Shown in pieces: positions 43,901-51,256 of a DNA stretch of 64,000 nucleotides (position 1 is its first letter; every line of letters starts with the position of its first letter). The notes under the pieces were generated by a model. That model saw nothing but the letters and a program-made list of their open reading frames with translations, was not told the DNA's origin and searched no databases. Made by a program: the position numbers and the translations under genes. The stretch is taken from assembly GCA_020847535.1 (NCBI GenBank), contig JADLBU010000042.1, positions 1-64,000 on the forward strand. Direction: 5' to 3'. Origin of the DNA: Phycisphaerales bacterium (GTDB lineage: Bacteria > Planctomycetota > Phycisphaerae > Phycisphaerales > UBA1924).

Positions 43901-44176
43901 GTCGCTCACCACGATCTGGCCGGTCGTGAGCGAAAGCGTGCCGGACAGGTCCGGGTTGAACTCGATCACATCCGCCCCGCCCGCGGCGTTCGCATCCGCG
44001 ATCGCCTGACGCAGAGACCCGACGCCGGCATCGCTCAGGTTCAGCACCTGAAAGGTCGCCAGCAGCTTCCGGGGCTCCATCGGTTCAAAGTTGCGCGAAC
44101 GGGATACATCCGACCTGCCCGCCCGCATGGCGAGGACACCAGAACGGCCAAGGACGCTGTTGATCAACCGCTTCAT
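40937..44176 (-). CDS. Giant beta-helix surface protein with EPRxLL leader
   Basis: The 1079-residue exported protein carries EPMEPRKLLATFQVLNLSD at about 31-49, the planctomycete 'LEPRxLL' export leader. Residues about 50-330 are a right-handed beta-helix (repeats such as LTLTNSTISGNDGGI, MTITGSTISGNTAVNGGGI). A choice-of-anchor segment follows (GSPAINAGSNPDT to GNGIDIGAFEF). Then come three Ig-like repeats of about 105 residues, each with a DADDDG-[IV]-A acid loop (about 370-690). The C-terminus has repeated units (TSWNAINIAGTDLDGKLSAT, TPWGAMNIAGREADGTTSVY) resembling a propeller. ATG 44176 is chosen since GGAG lies 8 bases before it but only 2 before ATG 44182. Role: adhesion or matrix, inferred. 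Confidence 0.88.
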   Translation of the reverse strand: MKRLINSVLGRSGVLAMRAGRSDVSRSRNFEPMEPRKLLATFQVLNLSDAGVGSLRQAIADANAAGGADVIEFNPDLSGTLSLTTGQIVVSDSITMEGPGASQLSISGSDSSRVLRFTGGTSALSGLTITGGNDFSGGGISNTSILTLTDMVITGNTVNAGGGAGLENSGTLTLTNSTISGNDGGIGDGGGIRNDGTMTITGSTISGNTAVNGGGILHFGPAMTISNSTISGNSASIGGAAIINFNVLTVKNSTMSGNTAATMVTNSGTLTLTSVIIAGTAGNDMVGTFDAASANNLIQDSGSAGGLTDGVNGNMIGNDPLLGALGSNGGSTQTHALLAGSPAINAGSNPDTLTTDQRGGVFSRVFGNGIDIGAFEFSAPPTIASLSPSAQSVLRGGTISLGAISVADSDGTIAIVNFYRDADDDGIAEPSELIGSDDDGGNGYSFDYDVPTDIPAGETKFMAIALDNDGDRSQPVSADVVITNILPTLVSVTVSGPSFLRGQTLTLTANSPADTDGTIAQVDFYWDADDDGVADAGELIGNDSNATGGYTFAYTIPNEIPAGTAIFLAVAVDNDAGASPTRSTEALITNTVPTLGGVTPSAGYVARGQNITLTATAPADSDGTVVRVDFFLDADDDGVADAGELIGSDNDAAGGHTFTFSVPAEQAMGDTEFLAVAVDNDGGVSGVALTSVGILSSSQFASAIGQQLGASAGSTGNLNITTQNPSGAPMVMQQAGGATTWTGSDLQAKTGSPAIIGEVVSWVDPKDGRNYAAAMSAEGLILFTNTGTAAWTFRNLSTEIPGTPVITGNLTVFTATNQIVSIAGVAASGDLIRYFQTGTATGSDFVWSAVNHGDDLRDQGLTVPQFTGRITSFVTSWNALNVVGLDANGDIQAVWWHSSLATDGKWTTNNLSDEYGAPPLTGGLTVWLTSWNAINIAGTDLDGKLSATWWVPEFNNNQWNNSNLTDDFAGPLLEPDSMTSWVTPWGAMNIAGREADGTTSVYWWVPNFNNNQWNIASFRDILPTATETTGPVTGLTAPGGDFSMSILGTSEIGEVIRYWWTPTTNVWAEQNVTQDTTAV

Positions 44177-44613
44177 TCTCATCACTCCGGGGATCGCCGC
44201 GCTGCCTGTGAGGCTGCGCCAATCGTTTGTCATACGTTCGGACATCGACCAGCGGTGGTTTCCATTCGTGAAAAAAACGTGATGTCCGGTCCATTCGGTC
44301 CGAAAAAAATCTCCCGGACTGTACGCGCCGCGGCGGTTCTGGATCCGCAAGGTTCACGTTCAGAACGACTTGCACACGAATGTTTGCATTGTGTAAGTGC
44401 CCAGGGCTCTTTCGGGGGTTGCGAGGTGTCCGGCACACGCCGCGTGCTCGATCGGCGATGAGGGGGTGCATTCGCCCGCGAGTGATCACTGATCGGAACT
44501 GTGGTTGCGGTGTACCCGAGCGTCTTGGGTCCATGAGTCCATCGAAACGACGGTCAGATGGCACCAAGCCCACTTGCTTCCCTCGCCGGCAAACGGTTGA
44601 TCCACATTGACCA
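44177..44613. other. Gene-free upstream region of the EPRxLL gene
   Basis: About 440 bases with lower coding potential and several A/T tracts on the minus strand (a run of seven T near 44273-44279 read on that strand) that may help form the promoter of the 44176 gene. I see no convincing gene. Confidence 0.5.
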
Positions 44614-44790
44614 TCAATCGCCCGACGCCGAGATCGCCACCCCCAAGAAGAAAACGACCCTGACAGTCACTGCCAAGGTCGGATGCATCGCGCACGCAAG
44701 AGACGAGGCCCGGCCCGCACGTGAGAGAGCCGCCGGGCTGCGGTTCAGGCGTTGCCTGTTGGCGTCGTCGTCGGATGTCCGCGCTTTCAT
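44614..44790 (-). CDS. Possible 58-aa single-helix membrane protein
   Basis: Weak candidate. The ATG at 44790 follows AAGGAG at a 6-base spacing. The product is basic at the N-terminus (KARTSDDDANRQRLNRSPAA) and ends in one hydrophobic stretch (HPTLAVTVRVVFFLGVAISA). The Shine-Dalgarno sequence is part of a long hairpin at 44795-44849. No family match is apparent, and the opposite strand also has an open frame, so it may be spurious. Confidence 0.3.
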   Translation of the reverse strand: MKARTSDDDANRQRLNRSPAALSRAGRASSLACAMHPTLAVTVRVVFFLGVAISASGD

Positions 44791-44794
44791 TTGC

Positions 44795-44849
44795 GGCTCC
44801 TTCAAGAGGGGTGTCCGGTCGTTGCAACCGGCCGGACGCCCTTGGAGCC
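44795..44849 (-). promoter_or_regulatory. Hairpin sequestering a Shine-Dalgarno sequence
   Basis: GGCTCC (44795-44800) pairs with GGAGCC (44844-44849), AAG-GGG with CCCTT, and GTCCGG (44813-44818) with CCGGAC (44832-44837). Read on the minus strand, the 3' arm includes the GGAG that would serve the ATG at 44790. The fold could act as an attenuator, thermosensor or riboswitch-like element. Confidence 0.4.
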
Positions 44850-44941
44850 GCCATCCTCCACGCTCAACCGGCGTGGCTCAACTTCCCACTATCGCTGGGA
44901 CACCCTCGGGCTTCTGGCCCTCGTAGTGGTAGTTACAGCAA

Positions 44942-44982
44942 GCGGGCAAGGTCCACCGCACGTAAACTCCCCCCTTGCCCGC
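44942..44982 (+). promoter_or_regulatory. Inverted repeat enclosing a TTG start codon
   Basis: Perfect 10-bp arms GCGGGCAAGG (44942-44951) and CCTTGCCCGC (44973-44982) with a 21-base loop. The TTG start of the metallophosphoesterase (44975) lies within the 3' arm, so folded RNA would hide it. Confidence 0.5.
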
Positions 44983-45961
44983 CCTCGACCTCCAATCGTC
45001 CGACTCCGTGATCGCCGCCCTCAAACGCGGCGCGGAAGCCAACCGCACCGCCGCCTGCCGAACCGGCTCCATCGACCGCATCACCCCCCCCGGCCGGCTG
45101 ATCGCCACCGGCGATCTCCACGACAATCCCATTCACTTTGCCAAGCTGGTGAAGGTGGCGGGACTTGATAGCAATGACGCAGTGACGAAGTCACGAAGGG
45201 ACGAAGTGACAAAGCCAGGAGACCTGGAAACCACGCCCCCCCACTCCGTCACTCCGTCACTCCGTCACTCCGTCACTTCCCCCAGCCACCTCACCCTCCA
45301 CGAACTCATCCACGGGGATCGCCTCATCAACAGCATGGATTTCAGCTACCGCGTCCTCACGCGCGCTGCCGAGCTGAAGGCCAACTTCCCCGAGTTCGTC
45401 CACGTGCTGCTGGGCAACCACGAGCTTTCCCAGATTGCCGGCGCCGGCATCGTCAAGGATGGAGTCCGCGTCGTCGAGGCATTCAACGAGGGTGTCGAGT
45501 ACGTATTCGGGTCAGAGGCCGCCGCGGTCAACGAGGCGATCGGGGACTTTGTCCGCTCCATGCCGCTCGCCCTTCGCTGCGCCTGCCCGCAGGGTGACAT
45601 CCTGTGCGCACACAGCGTCCCGCCCGCGGCGATGATGCAGCGGTTTGATCCATCCGTCCTGACACGGGAACTGACCCCCGACGACTACGAACCCCGCCGC
45701 GGAGCCGCCCACCTGATGGTCTGGGGCCGGGCCTACGACGCCGAGCTGCTCGAGGACCTCACCGAGCGCTGGGGGATCTCGATGTTCATCCTCGGCCACG
45801 AAATTGCGGAGGATGGTGTCAAGTTTGTCCCTCCCAATGCGATCGTTCTTAACAGTGACCACGAGCGTGGCAGGTATCTCCCGATCGACCTGGCCGATCC
45901 CCCACGACTCGAGGATGCGGTGAGGCTCGCCCTGCCACTGGCGGATTCACCGGATTATTGA
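44975..45961 (+). CDS. Calcineurin-like metallophosphoesterase with repeat-derived insert
   Basis: The 328-residue protein shows the metal-binding motifs of the PPP-like phosphoesterase fold: GDLHDN (about 46), LLGNHELSQ (about 147), CAHSVPP and, near the end, FILGHEIAEDG. It would hydrolyse phospho-ester bonds with two metal ions. Residues about 67-103 are Ser/Thr/His/Arg-rich and come from an inverted-repeat element at 45175-45280 inserted in frame between the first motif and the helix starting HLTLHELIHGDRLINSMDFS. The start is a TTG at 44975; the first 40 residues include SIDRITPPGRLIATGDL, the usual first strand. Whether the insert affects activity is unknown. Confidence 0.85.
   Translation: MPALDLQSSDSVIAALKRGAEANRTAACRTGSIDRITPPGRLIATGDLHDNPIHFAKLVKVAGLDSNDAVTKSRRDEVTKPGDLETTPPHSVTPSLRHSVTSPSHLTLHELIHGDRLINSMDFSYRVLTRAAELKANFPEFVHVLLGNHELSQIAGAGIVKDGVRVVEAFNEGVEYVFGSEAAAVNEAIGDFVRSMPLALRCACPQGDILCAHSVPPAAMMQRFDPSVLTRELTPDDYEPRRGAAHLMVWGRAYDAELLEDLTERWGISMFILGHEIAEDGVKFVPPNAIVLNSDHERGRYLPIDLADPPRLEDAVRLALPLADSPDY
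45175..45280. repeat. Inverted/tandem repeat element inside a coding gene
   Basis: The right part holds four perfect tandem copies of CACTCCGT (45242-45273) followed by CACTT. The left part (45175-45210) is a diverged inverse built from GTGAC and GAAGT words. The whole is about 106 bp and keeps the reading frame of the metallophosphoesterase. Its style (short words repeated within inverted arms) matches the intergenic repeat families. Confidence 0.75.
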
Positions 45962-45982
45962 GCTCGTGCTGCGGCCCCACTT

Positions 45983-46072
45983 AGAGACTGTTTCAGAGTC
46001 CTACCTGATCTCGTGGCACAGGCATCCTGCCTGTGTTCTACTGCTCTGCTACCTCATTCTGAAACAGTCTCT
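45983..46072. repeat. Nested palindrome, 15-bp perfect outer arms
   Basis: Outer arms AGAGACTGTTTCAGA (45983-45997) and its perfect complement (46058-46072). Inside lies a second hairpin, CACAGGC / GCCTGTG (46017-46035). It follows the metallophosphoesterase stop by 21 bases and may work as a terminator or be a small mobile palindrome. Confidence 0.75.
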
Positions 46073-46162
46073 CAGGGAAAACACCATAAGACGGGCATCC
46101 CGCATGATTTGCGGGATTGGGAAGGAATAACTCCTCGATCGCCCCCGTTCTTGTTGTGCCAC

Positions 46163-46187
46163 CACGGCGGTACGCCCTGCCGCCGTG
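46163..46187. repeat. Hairpin CACGGCGG-N9-CCGCCGTG
   Basis: Perfect 8-bp arms with a 9-base loop in the gene-poor zone after the metallophosphoesterase gene. It belongs to a cluster of three palindromic elements within 350 bp. Confidence 0.6.
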
Positions 46188-46291
46188 CTTCTTTGTCGGC
46201 GTGTGCCGGATGAGCCCCAACGGGCCTAACCGGCTTCCGCCCGCTGGTTCACGCACGAGGCTGTGCGAAGGGAAGGAACCACGAAAAGGGG

Positions 46292-46325
46292 GCCTCACCC
46301 CGGCAAACATTCGCCGGGGTGAGGC
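46292..46325. terminator. Very strong hairpin (13-bp perfect stem)
   Basis: GCCTCACCCCGGC (46292-46304), an 8-base loop, then GCCGGGGTGAGGC (46313-46325). There is no T-tract. It shares the word GCCTCACCCCG with the hairpin near queG (11887-11922), so it may be a dispersed palindrome rather than a terminator of a nearby gene. Confidence 0.55.
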
Positions 46326-46832
46326 TGTGGAGGGAGGGACTTGGGAATGGCGATCCGAGGGGCGGGCGTCGGGTTCGACGTTCGCATCCATCCGCCGCTG
46401 GCTCCGACGGCAATCCGCCGAGTGAGCAAGGCATCCTCAAATCGTGCCGGAAACCATAGTACGGTCTCCGGTGGGTTCTCGGTCTCAATTCGCGGCCGTT
46501 GCACGAATTCCGCGAAACTCTTTTTCGACCTCGATCCCTCTGGCTCTACCGCAAGCCGCCTGCCGTTGGATGAGGGCTGCCGCATCCAAAGCCGCCGCTA
46601 TCCGGCCGCGCAGGCGATCGCATGCTGACGATCCGGCAACTGGCCCGCGTCGTGTTGAAAGCCACCCCCGTGCAGGCAAGGTCTGTGCCCATCCCGTCGG
46701 AGGGAAGCCACGACACCTGAAGCCCATTGCCATTATCAGACTAGCGGCCCGCGCTATTTTCGCAAGAGGGTATTTCTCTGATTTGACCCCTCTTTTTGAA
46801 ACCGGATGCTGACATCTGCTTGAAAACGCCCA
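46326..46832. other. Gene-free region of lower GC content
   Basis: About 500 bases downstream of the FUN14 gene's stop, with only Arg/Ser-rich overlapping frames on both strands and an A/T-richer stretch at 46730-46830. I see no gene, RNA or mobile element that I can support. It may be decayed sequence. Confidence 0.5.
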
Positions 46833-47381
46833 TTACGACCTGCGAATGCCCATGAACATGCCGGCGATCCCCGAGGCCGCTGAGGGCACATATCCAAATA
46901 CAAAGTCCTTGAACGACTCCAACCCGCTCCGGACAGCTCCGAGGCCTTGATCCGCGGTGGACTTCACCGCGTCCGGATCGATCGAGACCACACCCGCCTT
47001 GTGCAGGCCGTACGCCCCCAGCGCCACCGCCCCCGCCACCAGGATCGCCAGCTTCAGGAACTTCCGGCTCAGCCAGCCCAGAAAGAAGCCCGCAACAAAG
47101 CTCGATCCCAGACGGAAGATCGCCGGCGCTGCCTCATCCACCACTCGCGTGGCAGGCTTGTCGGATGCCCCCGATTGAGCACCGGGTGTCAGCGACGATG
47201 CCGCATGATGCGTTCCCGCCGAGACCTCCGAAACCGGCGGTCGCGTGACCACCGAATAGATCCATATCACCAGCCCGACCAGGGTCATCCCCAGGGCCAG
47301 ACGCAGCGATTTCGATTTCCACAGCGATGGGCGATTCGAGGGAGGCGTCGTGCCTTGTGAATTTGGAGAATCCTGGCTCAT
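46833..47381 (-). CDS. FUN14-domain membrane protein
   Basis: A 182-residue protein from ATG 47381 (GGAGGT upstream). One N-terminal membrane helix (LALGMTLVGLVIWIYSVVT) is followed by a Ser/Ala linker. Then comes a FUN14-like region: LGSSFVAGFFLGWLSRKFLK, LAILVAGAVALGAYGLHKAG and a final SGIAGMFMGIRRS. FUN14 proteins in eukaryotes are mitochondrial outer-membrane mitophagy receptors; bacterial members are uncharacterised small membrane proteins. Divergent from the DUF1028 gene with 191 bases between. The extra N-terminal helix is not part of the minimal family. Confidence 0.82.
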   Translation of the reverse strand: MSQDSPNSQGTTPPSNRPSLWKSKSLRLALGMTLVGLVIWIYSVVTRPPVSEVSAGTHHAASSLTPGAQSGASDKPATRVVDEAAPAIFRLGSSFVAGFFLGWLSRKFLKLAILVAGAVALGAYGLHKAGVVSIDPDAVKSTADQGLGAVRSGLESFKDFVFGYVPSAASGIAGMFMGIRRS

Positions 47382-47572
47382 GGATGGACCTCCCGCGCTG
47401 GCAAGCCGTCTATGAGCGTATCGAGCCGAGCGTCTCCGTGGAGGACGGTGTCGGCCGACAAGTCCTTGGCGATCCTCTTCGCCCCTTGAGCTTCCCCCTG
47501 TATATTGAACGCCCCAGGAGATGGCCCTCGAGTCGGGCAATTCCGGCCGTGATCCGGCCGATGGAGCACATC

Positions 47573-49903
47573 ATGAGCCGTTCCGCACGACCCAACCGAG
47601 CCCGGTGCGTCCAGACGATCCTGTCGGCGGCGGCGATCACGCTGGCGGGCAAGGCGATGGCGACCTGGTCGATCGTGATCTGCGACACCCGCACGGGCGA
47701 GGTCGCGGTGGCATCTGCGACCTGCCTGACCAACTTCGACCTGCAGGCCAATACGCCGGTGCTCATCGTCGGTGTCGGCGGGGCCACCGCGCAATCATCG
47801 GTCGATCAGAACGCACTCAACCGCACGTTCATCCGTGATCGGCTCTACGCCGGAATGGCGCCTGCGGACATCCTGACCGGCCTGGCTGCCTTTGACGGCT
47901 CCCATCAGACACGCCAGTACGGGATGGGTGACACGCTCGGTCGCCCATTGACCTTCTCCGGCTCGGGCGCGGGGATGTGGAAGGGCGGCACGACCGGCCA
48001 GATCGGCGATCTGGTGTACGCCGTGCAGGGCAACGTCCTGTGGGGCCCGCTGGTGGTTGACAAGGCCGTCGAGGCGATCATCAACACACCCGGCGACATG
48101 CCCGCCAAGCTGATGGCCTCGATGGAGGCAGCAAGGGCCTGGGGTGGGGATGGCCGCTGCTCGTGCTCACAGGCCGATCCCGACGGCTGCACGACGATCC
48201 CGCCCACCTTCAAGTCGGCACACATCGCCTACATGATCATCGGCCGCGCTGGAGATCGCGATGGCAGCAACGGCAACTACAGGCTCGGCACCTTCGCGAC
48301 CTCGATCACGACCGGCGAATTCACCAGCGATGGGCGCAACGATGTTGCCGCGGTCGGTTCCGGCGGCGTGGCGGTCTTCCCCGGCGCCGCGGCCCCCGGC
48401 CAACCGCCGATGCTCGGCGGCTCGATCCCGATGCCCGTGGGGTTCTCACCGCGCGACCTGGCCGCGGCCGATTTCAACGGCGACAACAAGACGGACCTGG
48501 TCATCACCGACAACGCCGGCGATGCCATCAACGTGCTGATGGGCAACGGGAACGGGACGTTCGCCGCGCCGGTGGTATACGCCGCCGGCGACGGGGCCCA
48601 GTCCGTGGTGACCGGCCACTTCAACGCCGACAGCAGCCCCGACATCGCCTGCTCCAACGTCAATTCAACCTCCATCACGATCTTCCTCAACAGCGGCAAC
48701 GGGACCTTCGGAGCGCCATCGTCGGTCACGCCCGGCGCCGGCACGCAGCTCTTCGCGCCCGGCGATGCCGATGGGGATGGGGACATCGACCTGATGGCGG
48801 GCAGCTCTTCCGCCAAGACGCTGATCGTCTACAAGAACAACGGCTCGGGATCCTTCACGCAAGGGACGACCACGCTGCTCGCCGCGTCCGTCAACTCGGT
48901 GGACACCGCCGACCTGAACGCCGACGGCCGACCCGATCTGCTGGTCACCCTCACCTCCGGCTCGAGCGTCAACATCCTGATGCAGCAGCCCGACACCACC
49001 TACCAGATCGGCACGGTCCTGATCGGCGGCACCGCGACCCAGGGCTACCTCTACGAGATTACCGGCGATGGCGTGCGTGACATCGTCGTCGGCCAGAAGG
49101 GCCAGTCGCGCATGTACGTGATCCCCGGCCTTGGCGGCGGCCTGTTCGGCACGCCCGCCTGGTACCCGATCGGGTTCTCCCCGCAGTCGATGAGGCTGGA
49201 GGACATGGATGGCGATGGGGATGTCGATCCGGTCATGCGGATGTCCGGCGGTGTGATGTGCCTCCAGCAGCACGCCGGCGGCGGGGTGTTCAACTCCTAC
49301 TCAGGGCTCGCCGGCGGCGACTATTTCATGGATTTCAACATCGCCAATCAGAACAACCAGGCCGTCGATCCGGTCTTCCAATGCCAGGCGCTCTTCGATG
49401 CCTGGCGAACCGACCTGATCGGCAAGCCAGACGCCGTGCAGTCGCTCGCATCCTTCACCCCCTCGGTCATCCACGCCGATGGCCAGTCCTCCACGATGCT
49501 CCACATCCAGGCGCGCGACTGGCAGCTCTCGGAGGTCTCTCTCGACGCCGCCGACATCTCGGTTTCGGTCTTCGGTGACAACGTGGTCAACACCGGCGCC
49601 CCGATCCACAACCGCGATGGCACCGTCTCGGTCCCCGTGACCGCCCAGAACACCTGCGGCACCGCCGTCTTCGAGGTCACCATCAACGGCCTGGGACGCA
49701 AGGTCGTTCTGATGCCCAGGATCGCCCTGACGATCTCCGACCCATCCGACTTCGACAACTCGGGCTTCGTCGATCTCGATGACTTCACCACATTCGTCGC
49801 CGCCTTCGAGGTCGGCGAGGACAACGCCGATTTCGACCGCTCGGGCTTTGTCGACCTCGACGACTTCATCTCCTTCGTGAACCAGTTCGAGAATCCCTGC
49901 TGA
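47573..49903 (+). CDS. Secreted DUF1028 / FG-GAP protein with dockerin-like tail
   Basis: The 776-residue exported protein has ATG 47573 chosen because GGAG lies 6 bases upstream; ATG 47561 is also in frame. A short signal peptide ends AGKAMA. DUF1028 (about 30-240) begins TWSIVICDTRTGEVAVASAT and continues with QANTPVLIVGVGGATAQSSV. This is an Ntn-hydrolase-like fold of unknown activity, often linked to peptidoglycan or peptide handling. About 255-580 is an FG-GAP/VCBS propeller (DFNGDNKTDLVITDNAGDAI, GDADGDGDIDLMAG). The end (about 725-776) is the EF-hand pair DFDNSGFVDLDDFTTFVAAF and DFDRSGFVDLDDFISFVNQF, closing ENPC. DUF1028 joined to an integrin-like propeller is unusual. Confidence 0.88.
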   Translation: MSRSARPNRARCVQTILSAAAITLAGKAMATWSIVICDTRTGEVAVASATCLTNFDLQANTPVLIVGVGGATAQSSVDQNALNRTFIRDRLYAGMAPADILTGLAAFDGSHQTRQYGMGDTLGRPLTFSGSGAGMWKGGTTGQIGDLVYAVQGNVLWGPLVVDKAVEAIINTPGDMPAKLMASMEAARAWGGDGRCSCSQADPDGCTTIPPTFKSAHIAYMIIGRAGDRDGSNGNYRLGTFATSITTGEFTSDGRNDVAAVGSGGVAVFPGAAAPGQPPMLGGSIPMPVGFSPRDLAAADFNGDNKTDLVITDNAGDAINVLMGNGNGTFAAPVVYAAGDGAQSVVTGHFNADSSPDIACSNVNSTSITIFLNSGNGTFGAPSSVTPGAGTQLFAPGDADGDGDIDLMAGSSSAKTLIVYKNNGSGSFTQGTTTLLAASVNSVDTADLNADGRPDLLVTLTSGSSVNILMQQPDTTYQIGTVLIGGTATQGYLYEITGDGVRDIVVGQKGQSRMYVIPGLGGGLFGTPAWYPIGFSPQSMRLEDMDGDGDVDPVMRMSGGVMCLQQHAGGGVFNSYSGLAGGDYFMDFNIANQNNQAVDPVFQCQALFDAWRTDLIGKPDAVQSLASFTPSVIHADGQSSTMLHIQARDWQLSEVSLDAADISVSVFGDNVVNTGAPIHNRDGTVSVPVTAQNTCGTAVFEVTINGLGRKVVLMPRIALTISDPSDFDNSGFVDLDDFTTFVAAFEVGEDNADFDRSGFVDLDDFISFVNQFENPC

Positions 49904-49966
49904 CTGACACCAATCTTGGCCGCCCTGGAGCGTGCGATCCGCTCCGCCGGCCTGTATCATGCGCAC

Positions 49967-51151
49967 ATGACCTCCTCGCGGGATCTCAAGGGTTGGGTCA
50001 CGGGGCTTGTTCCGGCGATCACGGCGGCGATCTTTCTGATTGTGATGGCGTGCGTGTACGCCGCCGCAAAGCCCGCCCTGGAGGCCCAGAGCGGCGTGCT
50101 GACGCGGCAGATGCCGCCATTGAACAATGTGCTGCTGCTGTCCGCAGGCGACCAGGATCCACAGACGCTGGCCGTGCGCAGCGCGATCGGCGAGCCCATC
50201 ATGGTCTGGCAGGTCTCCCTGATCGCGGCCTTCGCACTCATCCTTGCCGCCGCCGCCGTCTCGCTCACCACGGCCTGGCGGACCGTGAACGATGAATCCA
50301 AACCGCACGCGAGCGACCGGGTCGCCGACCCCACCAACAGGAGACTTGCAGGCGTTGCGGGGGTGATCATCGCCGGGATCGTGTGCGTGTTGCTTGGCGC
50401 GGCGTTCGCGGTATCTCGGCTGGGAAACGCAGGCTGGGATATCGGGCCGACGAAGCTCTCCGACAAGATCCGCGAACTCTCCCCATCGCTGGCGTCGATC
50501 GTTGACGGACACAACCTCGCCGCGGCGTTCATGGTCATCTGCTCTCTGGTCGCCTTCACCGCGCTGGCCGTAATGCCCACCGACCTTCACGCGAAGAAGC
50601 CCGTGGAGCGACTCCGCACAGTCTCCCTGCGAGTCGCCAAGGCCCGCTCGATACTCGTGTGGCTCATGGCGGCGATCGTCGCGGGCGGATTGGCTTCTCA
50701 GTGCTACTTCCGCATCCTGTCGGCGTGCATTCCCGACACCACCGTTGCCGCGGTCGCCCTTACCCCCACACCTTCTCCCGCCCCTGCCTCCTCATCCGTC
50801 GAAGCGGCGACCACCGCTGCGGCCCCTCGCACCGCTGCCGAGATCGCCCGATCCAGGATGAACGATCTGGCGTTGTACCTGGCGCTGCTGTTCTCCGCGG
50901 GCATGAGCTTTCTGGCCATCGCGATGTACGCCGCCACGCTCGCCGTGCTCCGCTGTCAGATCCCTCTCGACCTCGCGCGCCAGGACCGAAACCCCGTCCG
51001 CGCCCATCGTCAGCGCCTCCAGGCCTCCGGCATCATCGATGCACGGATCCCCCACACGCTCGGCAGGATCACCGTCGCAGCGCTGCCGATCCTCACCGCG
51101 GTCTGCACGCCCATGCTGCTCGCTCTGCTCAAGCGGGCGTTCGAGCTCTAG
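49967..51151 (+). CDS. Polytopic membrane protein of unknown function
   Basis: The product is 394 residues if ATG 49967 is used; an upstream TTG at 49916 is less likely. About seven hydrophobic helices are visible, for example ITAAIFLIVMACVYAAAKPA, VSLIAAFALILAAAAVSL, VAGVIIAGIVCVLLGAAFAV and the final ALPILTAVCTPMLLALLKRA. A Pro/Ser/Ala-rich loop (about 270-295) separates helices five and six. No transporter or enzyme motif is recognised. It is followed by fabG after 105 bases on the same strand. Confidence 0.7.
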   Translation: MTSSRDLKGWVTGLVPAITAAIFLIVMACVYAAAKPALEAQSGVLTRQMPPLNNVLLLSAGDQDPQTLAVRSAIGEPIMVWQVSLIAAFALILAAAAVSLTTAWRTVNDESKPHASDRVADPTNRRLAGVAGVIIAGIVCVLLGAAFAVSRLGNAGWDIGPTKLSDKIRELSPSLASIVDGHNLAAAFMVICSLVAFTALAVMPTDLHAKKPVERLRTVSLRVAKARSILVWLMAAIVAGGLASQCYFRILSACIPDTTVAAVALTPTPSPAPASSSVEAATTAAAPRTAAEIARSRMNDLALYLALLFSAGMSFLAIAMYAATLAVLRCQIPLDLARQDRNPVRAHRQRLQASGIIDARIPHTLGRITVAALPILTAVCTPMLLALLKRAFEL

Positions 51152-51256
51152 CGGCAAGCCCCGGGGGCAACCTCCCGCCTCGAACCGGTGAACGCCCGAG
51201 CGATTGCTCAGCCTTCCGGGCGCTACCATCCCGCCCTACCCAGGAGAATGCACGCC

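Noticed and set aside
42209-44461. 750-aa + strand frame opposite the EPRxLL gene
   Set aside because: The composition (His/Arg/Asp/Ala, RDRRV words) is that of an antisense shadow; the minus strand encodes clear beta-helix repeats.
44558-44926. 122-aa + strand frame in the gene-poor zone
   Set aside because: No ribosome-binding site and no recognisable domain; it overlaps the hairpin and the antisense candidate.
45242-45278. CRISPR-like array from the CACTCCGT copies
   Set aside because: Units are contiguous 8-mers with no spacers and there are no cas genes in the window.
47327-47572. N-terminal extension of the DUF1028 gene
   Set aside because: The extra 82 residues lack a signal peptide and overlap the divergent FUN14 start; a good ribosome-binding site fits ATG 47573.
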